Positions 56,719 to 64,000 of a stretch of 64,000 nt of DNA are shown in pieces (the first letter of the stretch is position 1; the number at the start of each line of letters is the position of its first letter). The notes beneath the pieces are model-generated. The model saw only the letters and a program-made list of their open reading frames with translations. It did not search any database and had not been told where the DNA came from. Made by a program: the position numbers and the translations under genes. This DNA comes from Variovorax sp. HW608 (GTDB lineage: Bacteria > Pseudomonadota > Gammaproteobacteria > Burkholderiales > Burkholderiaceae_C), in NCBI RefSeq assembly GCF_900090195.1, contig NZ_LT607803.1:5544229-5608228 (forward strand), in the 5' to 3' direction.

Positions 56719-58596
56719 ATGAAAACAAGCGTTTTCTTCCATCGCACCGACCGGTGCGCTTCGTCGTGGCCGCTCGCGCGCGCCAGCCGCGTTTCCCTGG
56801 CCGTTGCCGCACTGTCGGGCCTCGCTTCCGCCGCAATGGCGCAGAGCACCGGCGCGCTCACCGAGACCGTGGTGACCGCCACCCGCACGCCGACCCGCGT
56901 CGATGACCTGGTTTCCGACACCGTCGTGATCGACCGTGCCCAGATCGAGCAGCAGGCCAGCCGCACGCTGCCCGAAATCCTCGCGCGCGTCGCCGGCGTG
57001 CAGATCTCGGCCAACGGCGGCGCCGGCAAGTCGAGCAGCGTCTTCATCCGCGGCACCGAGGCGCGTCACACCATCCTGCTGATCGACGGCGTGCGCTACG
57101 GCTCCGCGACGCTCGGCACGCCGGTCTGGGACAACATTCCCGTCGAGATGATCGACCACATCGAAGTGGTGAAGGGCCCCGCCTCCGCGCTCTATGGCAG
57201 CGATGGCGTGGGCGGCGTGGTGCAGATCTTCACGCGCAAGGCGGCGCCCGGCGATTCGGTCTTCATGCCGCGCGCCTCGGCGACGCTCGGCAGCGAGAGC
57301 TACAAGCAGATCACCGGCGGCTTCAGCGGTGCGTCCGGCGCGGCGACCTACTCGCTCGATGTTCAGCGCACAATCGACCACAGCTTTTCGGCGACCAACA
57401 GCAAGGTGCAATTCGGCAACTTCAATCCCGACCGCGACCCCTTCAACCAGAGTGCGGTCAACGCATCGTTCGGCTGGCAGTTCAACCCGGACTGGAAGCT
57501 CGACACCGGCATCCTGTATTCGGACGGCCTGAACCACTTCGATGACGGCCCGGGCCGCGACTCGCGCAACACGGTGCGCACGGAAACGGCTTACGTCGGG
57601 GCGGCCGGCAAGCTGATGTCGAACTGGAACACGCAACTGCGCTATGCCCGCAGCGACGACTACAGCCGCAACATCGTCGCGGCGCCCTTCAATCTGCCGG
57701 GCCTGTTCCAGACCACGCAGAACCAGTACCTCTGGCAGAACGACATCGCCACGCCGGTCGGCACCGTGATCGCGGGCCTGGAGCGGCTCGAACAGAACGT
57801 GAACAGCGACACCCGCTACACGGTCACCGAGCGCGACATCAATTCCGCCTTCGTCGGCCTGAGCGGCGACCATGGCCCGCACAGCTGGCAGCTCAACGCG
57901 CGGCACGACGACAACTCGCAGTTCGGCGGCAACGACACCTGGTTCGCCGGCTACGGCTACCGGATCACGCCGAACTGGCGCGTGAACGTGTCGCATGGCA
58001 CCAGCTTCGTGGCGCCATCGTTCAACCAGCTCTACTACCCCGGCTTCGGCAATCCGAACCTGAAGCCCGAGGAGGGCAGGAACACCGACGTCGGCATCAC
58101 CTGGACCCAGGGCGGGCACACCGTGAAGCTGGTGGGCTATGACAACAAGATCACGGGCTTCATCACCAGCGAGACGCTGCCGCAGAACATCCCGCACGCA
58201 CGCATCCAGGGCGGCACGCTCGGCTACGACGGCCAGTTCGGCAACCTCGGCCTGCATGCGAGCTACGACTCGCTCGATCCGCACAACGAGGTCACCGGCA
58301 AGCTGCTGCCGCGGCGCGCGAAGGAGCAGGCCACGCTCGGCGCCGACTACCAGATCGGCGCCTGGAAGCTCGGCGGCTCGGCGATCCATGTGGGCCAACG
58401 CTATGACGACGCGGCCAACACACGCGTGCTGAACAGCTACACCACGGTCGATCTCTATGCGGAATACCGCGTGGCGAAGGACTGGTCGGTGCAGGGGCGT
58501 GTCTCGAACGTGGGCGACGTGAGCTACGAGACTGCGTTCGGCTACAACCAGCCCGGCCGCGCGTTCTACCTGACGCTGAGGTGGCAGCCGAAATGA
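56719..58596 (+). CDS. btuB: TonB-dependent cobalamin receptor
   Basis: Outer-membrane B12 receptor of 625 residues. Signal peptide 1 to about 41, TonB box ETVVTATRTPTRVDDL, plug domain about 50-180 (VFIRGTEARHTILLIDGVRYG), then a 22-strand barrel ending YLTLRWQPK. The ATG at 56719 has no good ribosome-binding site within 15 bases, which fits control by the riboswitch. Overlaps cobU by ATGA. Confidence 0.94.
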   Translation: MKTSVFFHRTDRCASSWPLARASRVSLAVAALSGLASAAMAQSTGALTETVVTATRTPTRVDDLVSDTVVIDRAQIEQQASRTLPEILARVAGVQISANGGAGKSSSVFIRGTEARHTILLIDGVRYGSATLGTPVWDNIPVEMIDHIEVVKGPASALYGSDGVGGVVQIFTRKAAPGDSVFMPRASATLGSESYKQITGGFSGASGAATYSLDVQRTIDHSFSATNSKVQFGNFNPDRDPFNQSAVNASFGWQFNPDWKLDTGILYSDGLNHFDDGPGRDSRNTVRTETAYVGAAGKLMSNWNTQLRYARSDDYSRNIVAAPFNLPGLFQTTQNQYLWQNDIATPVGTVIAGLERLEQNVNSDTRYTVTERDINSAFVGLSGDHGPHSWQLNARHDDNSQFGGNDTWFAGYGYRITPNWRVNVSHGTSFVAPSFNQLYYPGFGNPNLKPEEGRNTDVGITWTQGGHTVKLVGYDNKITGFITSETLPQNIPHARIQGGTLGYDGQFGNLGLHASYDSLDPHNEVTGKLLPRRAKEQATLGADYQIGAWKLGGSAIHVGQRYDDAANTRVLNSYTTVDLYAEYRVAKDWSVQGRVSNVGDVSYETAFGYNQPGRAFYLTLRWQPK

Positions 58597-59162
58597 AGGG
58601 CGCTTGCCGCGAACTGATCCTCGGTGGCCAGAAGAGCGGCAAATCGCGCCGCGGCGAGCAGCTCGCCGCGGCGTGGCTCGGGCGTTCGCACGCGCACCGC
58701 GCGGTGCTCGTCGCGACCGGGCTGGCGCATGACGACGAGATGCGTGCGCGCATCGCGCGTCATCGCAGCGACCGTGCGCTGCGCGTGCCGGGGCTGGTGA
58801 CGGTCGAGGAGCCGCGCGCGCTCGCGCAGGCGATCCGTGCGCATGCTTCGCCGCAGACGCTGGTGCTGGTCGATTGCCTCACGCTGTGGCTCACGAATCT
58901 GATGATGCCGGCCGACGGCATCGCGCATGCGCCCGGCGAGATCGATGCGGCGACCGACGCGCTGGTGCACGAACTCGAAGCGGCGATCGGCCCGGTGGTG
59001 CTGATCGGCAACGAGATCGGCCTCGGCGTGATCCCGCTCGGACGCGAGGTGCGCGCCTTCGTCGATGCGCTCGGTGTGCTCAACCAGCGCGTGGCCGCCG
59101 CCTGCGACCGCGTTACGCTGATGGCGGCCGGTCTGCCGCTCGCCCTGAAAGAACCCGAATGA
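58593..59162 (+). CDS. cobU: Adenosylcobinamide kinase / guanylyltransferase (CobU, also named CobP)
   Basis: 189 residues. P-loop GGQKSGKS (11-18), His in RIARHRSDR for guanylylation, and LVDCLTLWLTNLM. Acts in nucleotide-loop assembly of B12. Overlaps btuF by ATGA. Confidence 0.93.
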   Translation: MKGACRELILGGQKSGKSRRGEQLAAAWLGRSHAHRAVLVATGLAHDDEMRARIARHRSDRALRVPGLVTVEEPRALAQAIRAHASPQTLVLVDCLTLWLTNLMMPADGIAHAPGEIDAATDALVHELEAAIGPVVLIGNEIGLGVIPLGREVRAFVDALGVLNQRVAAACDRVTLMAAGLPLALKEPE

Positions 59163-60028
59163 AGCTGCTTGCGAGACTGGCGTTCGCCGCCTTGCTGGCC
59201 GTGTTCGCGATCGCGGCACAGGCGCTCGTCGTGACCGACGAGCGCGGCGTGGCGGTGGACCTGCCGAAGCCGCCGCAGCGCATCGTCACCTTGCTGCCTT
59301 CGCTGACCGAATCCGTCTGCACGCTCGGCGCCTGCGACCGGCTGGTCGGCGTGGACCGCTACTCCAACTGGCCCGAGTCTGTGCGCGCCTTGCCGCAGGT
59401 GGGGGGCGGGATCGACCCGAACGTCGAGGCCATCGTCGGGCTCAAGCCCGACGTGGTGCTGCCCGCCCGCTCGTCGCGCGTCACCGAACGGCTCGAAGCC
59501 CTGGGCCTCAAGGTGGTGGTGCTCGAACCCAAGAACCACGCCGATGTGCGGCGCGTGCTCGATGTGCTCGGCCGCGTGCTCGGCACCGACGATGCGCAGC
59601 GCGTATGGCGCGCGATCGATGCCGCCGTCACGGCGGCGGCGCAGGCGGTGCCGGAGAGCGTCGGCCACACCCGCGTGTATTTCGAGGTCAACGGCGGTCC
59701 CTATGCGGCGAGCGAGTCTTCGTTCATCGGCGAGACGCTCGCGCGCCTTGGCGCGAAGAACATCGTGCCGGGGTCGATGGGGCCGTTCCCCAAGCTGAAT
59801 CCCGAATTCGTGGTGCGCGCCGATCCGGACCTGATCATGATCGGCGAGCGCAATGCGCAGGGCATGGAACAACGGCCGGGCTGGAGCCGCATCAAGGCGG
59901 TGCGCAATGGCCGCATCTGCCGCTTCAGCGCCGACGAGGCCGACGTGCTGGTGCGGCCCGGGCCGCGCATGGGCGAAGCCGCGCGCCTGATGGCACGGTG
60001 CTTGAGCTCAACCCTGGAGCGCAAATGA
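59159..60028 (+). CDS. btuF: Cobalamin ABC transporter substrate-binding protein
   Basis: Periplasmic helical-backbone receptor of 289 residues. Signal peptide 1-23; RIVTLLPSLTESVCTLGACDRLVGVDRYSNWP and VYFEVNGGPYAASESSFIG are typical for BtuF. Overlaps btuC by ATGA. Confidence 0.93.
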   Translation: MKLLARLAFAALLAVFAIAAQALVVTDERGVAVDLPKPPQRIVTLLPSLTESVCTLGACDRLVGVDRYSNWPESVRALPQVGGGIDPNVEAIVGLKPDVVLPARSSRVTERLEALGLKVVVLEPKNHADVRRVLDVLGRVLGTDDAQRVWRAIDAAVTAAAQAVPESVGHTRVYFEVNGGPYAASESSFIGETLARLGAKNIVPGSMGPFPKLNPEFVVRADPDLIMIGERNAQGMEQRPGWSRIKAVRNGRICRFSADEADVLVRPGPRMGEAARLMARCLSSTLERK

Positions 60029-61032
60029 AGAGCGAGCAGCGTCGCGCGCTCGGGCTCGGTGTCGCGCTCCTGGTCCTTGGCGGCATCGTGCTGGTGGTCG
60101 GTGCCGGCGTGGGCAGCACCGGCTTCGAGAGTCTCTTCGCCGCCTGGCGCGACCCGGTCGCGATGCAGATCGTGGGGGATATCCGGCTGCCGCGCACGCT
60201 CGGCGCATGGCTGGCCGGCGCGCTGCTCGGCCTCGCGGGCGCGGTGGCGCAGGGGCTGTTCCGCAATCCGCTGGCCGATCCGTACCTGCTGGGGAGCGCG
60301 TCGGGCGCGTCGCTGGGCGTGGGGGTGGCGCTGTGGATGTTCGGCGCCTCGCCGGCGAGCACGCAATGGGTGGTGCGCCTGGGCATGACCGGCGCGGCGT
60401 TTGTAGGCGCAGTGGTGGCGGTGATGCTCACGCTGCTGCTCGCGCGCGGCGTGCAGCAGACCTTGCGGCTGCTGCTCGCGGGCGTGATCGTCGGCGTGGT
60501 GCTCGGCGCCGTGAAGGACCTGATCACCATCGCCTCGGCCGACATCCTCCAGGCGATGCAGGGCTTCATGCTCGGCAGCACCGGCCTCGTGGGCTGGAGC
60601 GCCTGCGCGGTGATGGGCGCGCTGGGCATCGTGTGCCTGTTGCTCGGATGGGCGCTGGCGCCGGTGCTCGATGGACTGGCGCTCGGCGAATCCACCGCGA
60701 GCAGCCTCGGCCTGCCGCTCGGCGCGATGCGCGCGGCGCTGGTGGCGGTGCTGGCGCTGGCGACCGGCGCGGCGGTCGCGCAGACCGGGCTGATCGCCTT
60801 CGTCGGCCTCGCGGCGCCGCATCTGGTGCGCTCCGCCGTCAAGACCACGCATGCGCGGCTGATCCCGCTGTCGAGCGCGATGGGCGGCCTGCTGCTGATG
60901 ACTGCCGATCTGCTCGCCCGATGGCTCGTCGCGCCGCAGGAGTTGCCGGTCGGCGTGCTGACCGCGGTGCTCGGCGGCAGCTATCTGCTGTGGCTGATGC
61001 ATCGGCGCGGCGCGCGGGGAGGCCTGCGATGA
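60025..61032 (+). CDS. btuC: Cobalamin ABC transporter permease
   Basis: Inner-membrane permease of 335 residues with about ten hydrophobic segments. FecCD family signatures RLPRTLGAWLAGALLGLAGA and GLIAFVGLAAPHLVR are present. Overlaps btuD by ATGA. Confidence 0.93.
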   Translation: MKSEQRRALGLGVALLVLGGIVLVVGAGVGSTGFESLFAAWRDPVAMQIVGDIRLPRTLGAWLAGALLGLAGAVAQGLFRNPLADPYLLGSASGASLGVGVALWMFGASPASTQWVVRLGMTGAAFVGAVVAVMLTLLLARGVQQTLRLLLAGVIVGVVLGAVKDLITIASADILQAMQGFMLGSTGLVGWSACAVMGALGIVCLLLGWALAPVLDGLALGESTASSLGLPLGAMRAALVAVLALATGAAVAQTGLIAFVGLAAPHLVRSAVKTTHARLIPLSSAMGGLLLMTADLLARWLVAPQELPVGVLTAVLGGSYLLWLMHRRGARGGLR

Positions 61033-61817
61033 CGGCCGCCCTGCGTCGCGAACCGGCGCTGGAAGCCCGCCGCATCGGCGCGCGGCTCGGCCAGGCCGAA
61101 GTCCTGCACGGCATCGACCTGGCCCTGGCGGAAAGGCGCTGGACCAGCATCGTCGGTCCCAATGGCGCGGGCAAGTCGACCTTGCTCAGGGTCCTCGCGG
61201 GCCTGCTGCGGCACAGCGGCGACGTGCGCTTGTTCGGTCAAGCGCTGTCGGCGACGACGGGACGCGCGCGGGCCCGGCGACTGTCGTGGCTCGGCCAGGG
61301 CGGCGCGGGCGAGGGCAGTGCGGACGACCTCATGGTGTGGGACGTCGCGATGCTCGGCCGACTGCCGCACCAGCGCTGGCTCGCGGCGCCGAGCGACGCG
61401 GATCGCGCCGCGGTCGAGCGCGCATTGCGCCGCACGCAGGCCTGGGAATGGCGCGACCGGCCGCTCGGCGAGCTCTCCGGCGGCGAGCGCCAGCGCGTGC
61501 TGCTGGCACGCGCGCTGGCCGTCGAGGCCGAGGTGCTGCTGATGGACGAGCCGCTCGCCAATCTCGACCCGCCGCATCAGGCCGACTGGATGCAGACCGT
61601 GCGCGAGCTGATCGCGCAGGGCCGCACCGTGATCAGCGTGCTGCACGAGCTCAACGCCGCCCTGGCCGCCGACGACATGGTCGTGATGGCCGGGGGGCGC
61701 GTGCTGCATCATGGACCGTGCGAGGACCCCGCCACGCACCGTGCCTTGGAGGCGGTGTTCGACCGGCGCGTGGCCGTGCATCGCGTGGAGGGCCACTGGC
61801 TGGCCGTGCCGCGCTAA
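61029..61817 (+). CDS. btuD: Cobalamin ABC transporter ATP-binding protein
   Basis: 262 residues. Walker A GPNGAGKS, signature LSGGERQR, Walker [13 protein letters not shown]. Completes the BtuCDF importer. Confidence 0.93.
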   Translation: MTAALRREPALEARRIGARLGQAEVLHGIDLALAERRWTSIVGPNGAGKSTLLRVLAGLLRHSGDVRLFGQALSATTGRARARRLSWLGQGGAGEGSADDLMVWDVAMLGRLPHQRWLAAPSDADRAAVERALRRTQAWEWRDRPLGELSGGERQRVLLARALAVEAEVLLMDEPLANLDPPHQADWMQTVRELIAQGRTVISVLHELNAALAADDMVVMAGGRVLHHGPCEDPATHRALEAVFDRRVAVHRVEGHWLAVPR

Positions 61818-61836
61818 CCATTGGAATCAAGGACCC

Positions 61837-62406
61837 ATGCAGATCGAAACCCCACCCAGCGAGAAGCCTTACGAGAAGCCCGAGGGCGAACGCCGCGGCC
61901 TCCTGATCGTCAACACCGGCGACGGCAAGGGCAAGAGCACGGCCGCCTTCGGACTGGCGCTGCGCGCGCACGGCCGCGGCAAGGCCGTCAAGATCTTCCA
62001 GTTCATGAAAGTGCCGAGCGCACGCTTCGGCGAGCACCGGATGTTCGAGCAGATCGGCATCCCGATCGAAGGGCTCGGCGACGGCTTCAGCTGGAAGAGC
62101 CAGGATCTCGAACGCTCGGCGCAGCTCGCGCGGGACGGCTGGGAGAAGGCCAAGGCGGCGATCCTCTCCGGCCAATACTTCCTCGTGGTGCTCGACGAGA
62201 TCACCTATCCGCTGATCTACGGCTGGCTGCCGCTCGAGGGCGTGCTGGAAACGCTGCGCGCGCGGCCGAAGGAAGTGCATGTGGTGCTGACCGGGCGCCG
62301 CTGCCCCGAGGAAATCATCCAGCTTGCCGACACGGTGACCGAGATGAAGATGATCAAGCACGCGTTCCAGGCCGGCATCCCGGCCCAGCGCGGGATCGAG
62401 GACTAG
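61837..62406 (+). CDS. cobO: Cob(I)yrinic acid a,c-diamide adenosyltransferase
   Basis: 189 residues. ATP-binding loop GDGKGKST (28-35) near the N terminus and the long N-terminal extension typical of CobO/BtuR. Adds the adenosyl group to the corrinoid. Confidence 0.95.
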   Translation: MQIETPPSEKPYEKPEGERRGLLIVNTGDGKGKSTAAFGLALRAHGRGKAVKIFQFMKVPSARFGEHRMFEQIGIPIEGLGDGFSWKSQDLERSAQLARDGWEKAKAAILSGQYFLVVLDEITYPLIYGWLPLEGVLETLRARPKEVHVVLTGRRCPEEIIQLADTVTEMKMIKHAFQAGIPAQRGIED

Positions 62407-62411
62407 GGCGT

Positions 62412-63356
62412 GTGAACGCGCCCTGGGCCTTGGTCTCGATCGCCGCACTCTGGCTGGCGCTGGCGATCGACCGCTGGATGGGCGAGCCGCCTTCGGCCTG
62501 GCATCCGGTGGTGTGGATGGGGCGCTATCTGGGCTGGATCGGGGAACGCATCGCGCCGCGCGATGGCGAGGGCCGGACGCACCCTCTCTCTCGCTTCGCC
62601 GCGGGTGCAGTCGCCTGGTGTGCGGGTGCCTTGCTGGTCGCGGCGGTGGCCTGCGCCGTCGTGCTGATCGCCGGGAGTCTGCCGGCATGGGCCGCCGCGC
62701 TGTTGTCCGGGTTCGTGCTCAAGCCGCTCTTCGCGTGGCGCATGCTGCGCGACGAAGTCCTGGCGGTCGAGGCGGCGCTCGGCCGTTCGCCGGGTGAAGG
62801 GCGTACCCAACTCGCCCGGCTGGTGAGCCGGGACGTGCGCGCGCTCAGCGCAGTCGAAGTGCGCGAGAGCGCCATCGAATCGCTGGCCGAGAACCTCAAC
62901 GATTCGCTGGTTGCGCCGCTGTTCTGGTTCGCACTGCTCGGGCTGCCGGGTGCGGCGATCTATCGCTTTGCGAACACGGCCGACGCGATGTGGGGTTATC
63001 GCGGCGCGCGCTGGGAATGGGCCGGCAAGTGGGCGGCGCGCGTGGACGACGTGCTTTCGTGGCTGCCGGCGCGCATCACCGCGGCGCTGCTGCTGCCGGG
63101 TTCATCGGTCGGGTGGGCGTGGTGCCGGCGGGAGGCGCGCAAGACGCCGTCGCCCAACGGCGGCTGGCCGATGGGCGCGATGGCTTTGCTGCTGGGTGTG
63201 CGGCTTGCGAAGCCCGGTGTGTATGTGCTCAACGGCAAGGCAAGCGTGGCCACCGCTTCGGACACGGCGCGCGCCGCGGCGGCAGCGTCACGGGTGGTGT
63301 GGCTCTCGGCCCTTGGCGCGACGGTCGCGATGGCCGGCCGGGCGGTTTGGTCATGA
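62412..63356 (+). CDS. cbiB: Adenosylcobinamide-phosphate synthase (CbiB, also named CobD)
   Basis: Inner-membrane enzyme of 314 residues that attaches the aminopropanol side chain. WMGEPPSAWHPVVWMGR near the N terminus and ESAIESLAENLNDSLVAPLFW are characteristic. Start chosen at GTG 62412; no ATG fits. Overlaps cobC by ATGA. Confidence 0.93.
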   Translation: MNAPWALVSIAALWLALAIDRWMGEPPSAWHPVVWMGRYLGWIGERIAPRDGEGRTHPLSRFAAGAVAWCAGALLVAAVACAVVLIAGSLPAWAAALLSGFVLKPLFAWRMLRDEVLAVEAALGRSPGEGRTQLARLVSRDVRALSAVEVRESAIESLAENLNDSLVAPLFWFALLGLPGAAIYRFANTADAMWGYRGARWEWAGKWAARVDDVLSWLPARITAALLLPGSSVGWAWCRREARKTPSPNGGWPMGAMALLLGVRLAKPGVYVLNGKASVATASDTARAAAAASRVVWLSALGATVAMAGRAVWS

Positions 63357-64000
63357 CGCACGGCGGGCCCGACGCGCTGGGTGGTGCGCGGCACGATTTC
63401 TCGACCAACGCCAACGCCTGCGGTCCGTGTCCCGATGCGCTGTCGGCGATCGATGCCGCTGATCCTGGCCGTTATCCGGACCCGCTCTACACGGCGCTGC
63501 GTGAACGGCTGGCCGAATTCCATCGGGTCGATGCGCGGCGGATCGTGCTGGCATCGAGTGCCAGCGAGTTCATTTCGCGCATCACCACGGCGGTGGCGCG
63601 ACGCGGTGGCCGGCGGATCCAGGTGCCGCCCTATTGCTATGGCGACTACCTGCGCGCGGCCGCCGCCTGGGGCTTCGAGCCGGTGAGCCGCGGCGCCGAT
63701 CTGGTCTGGTGCTGCGATCCGTCGAGTCCGCTCGGGCAGCCGCAGGAAGGGCTCGATGCGTGCATCGAAGGCCTGGGCGCCGAGGCGACCTGCGTGATCG
63801 ACCTCGCCTACGAGCCGCTGCGGCTCGAGGGCGCGCTTTGCCTGACCCGCGAGCGCCTCGATCCGATCTGGCAGCTCTGGACGCCGAACAAGGCGCTGGG
63901 CCTGACCGGCGTTCGCGCCGCCTACGCGATCGCCCCGCCGGGTCGGGACGACATGACGGCGCACCTCGCGGCGCTCGCGCCGTCCTGGCCCGTGGGCGCG
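63353..64000 (+). CDS. cobC: Threonine-phosphate decarboxylase-like aminotransferase, 3' end cut by window edge
   Basis: PLP enzyme making aminopropanol phosphate, the partner substrate of CbiB. 216 residues are visible, fold type I. DFSTNANACGPCPDAL and RYPDPLYTALRERLA begin it, and the PLP Lys is in WTPNKALGLTG (Lys180). The gene runs off the right edge. Confidence 0.9.
   Translation, partial: MTHGGPDALGGARHDFSTNANACGPCPDALSAIDAADPGRYPDPLYTALRERLAEFHRVDARRIVLASSASEFISRITTAVARRGGRRIQVPPYCYGDYLRAAAAWGFEPVSRGADLVWCCDPSSPLGQPQEGLDACIEGLGAEATCVIDLAYEPLRLEGALCLTRERLDPIWQLWTPNKALGLTGVRAAYAIAPPGRDDMTAHLAALAPSWPVGA

Overview
The window is a compact, GC-rich chromosome segment with short gaps, many 4-bp ATGA gene overlaps and long antisense open frames that are only shadows of real genes. 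The gene mix (liv-type ABC transport, a Bug-family solute receptor, extracellular PHB depolymerase, hpnCDE, a small Trp-rich protein, the tRNA-Leu-tig-clpP-clpX-lon order, 6S RNA next to zapA) points to a betaproteobacterium of the Burkholderiales, most likely Comamonadaceae and Variovorax-like. That placement is inference from gene content, not from a search. No transposase, integrase, phage gene or CRISPR array was seen.

Layout. 1-6.5 kb: a liv branched-chain amino acid ABC transporter operon (receptor cut by the left edge, then livG, livF, livH, livM) with a secreted PHB depolymerase lying between the receptor and livG, followed by an alpha/beta hydrolase. 7.4-9.8 kb: a DUF1993 protein, ferrochelatase and a HAD hydrolase. 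9.8-16.3 kb: the most unusual region, a putative secreted-fibre locus with a glycine-rich exported protein, two small exported proteins, a periplasmic C39 peptidase, an outer-membrane barrel with an N-terminal coiled coil, and a VpsR-like sigma-54 activator. 16.3-19.5 kb: squalene synthesis genes hpnC-hpnD-hpnE. 19.5-25.9 kb: kup and a two-gene RND efflux operon with a clear promoter and operator. 26-32.1 kb: tRNA-Leu, tig, clpP, clpX and lon with heat-shock type promoters. 32.2-32.6 kb: tRNA-Gly, tRNA-Cys and tRNA-Leu. 32.6-36.2 kb: a conserved acidic protein, an MFS transporter, a secreted protein of unknown function and murI. 36-41.5 kb: divergent class I and class II fumarases and acetyl-CoA synthetase. 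41.5-46.4 kb: membrane and cytochrome genes, ilvD with a divergent LysR regulator, and lgt. 46.5-49.6 kb: a membrane Ser/Thr kinase coupled to an OmpA-type lipoprotein. 49.7-54.6 kb: a malonate operon. 54.6-56.3 kb: two UspA proteins, 6S RNA, zapA and a ZapB-like gene. 56.4-64 kb: a cobalamin riboswitch followed by btuB, cobU, btuF, btuC, btuD, cobO, cbiB and a truncated cobC.

How the genes work together. The B12 genes form one riboswitch-led uptake and salvage operon. The proteostasis genes form the usual chaperone and protease cluster. The 9.8-16.3 kb locus resembles the Pseudomonas Fap functional-amyloid system in its parts (C39 peptidase, coiled-coil barrel, low-complexity exported proteins). 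It differs in three ways: a roughly 280-residue Gly-rich fibre protein, double-glycine cleavage motifs placed behind Sec signal peptides on the two small proteins, and an apparent -24/-12 promoter next to its own sigma-54 activator. I consider this the best candidate for an under-described system in the window.
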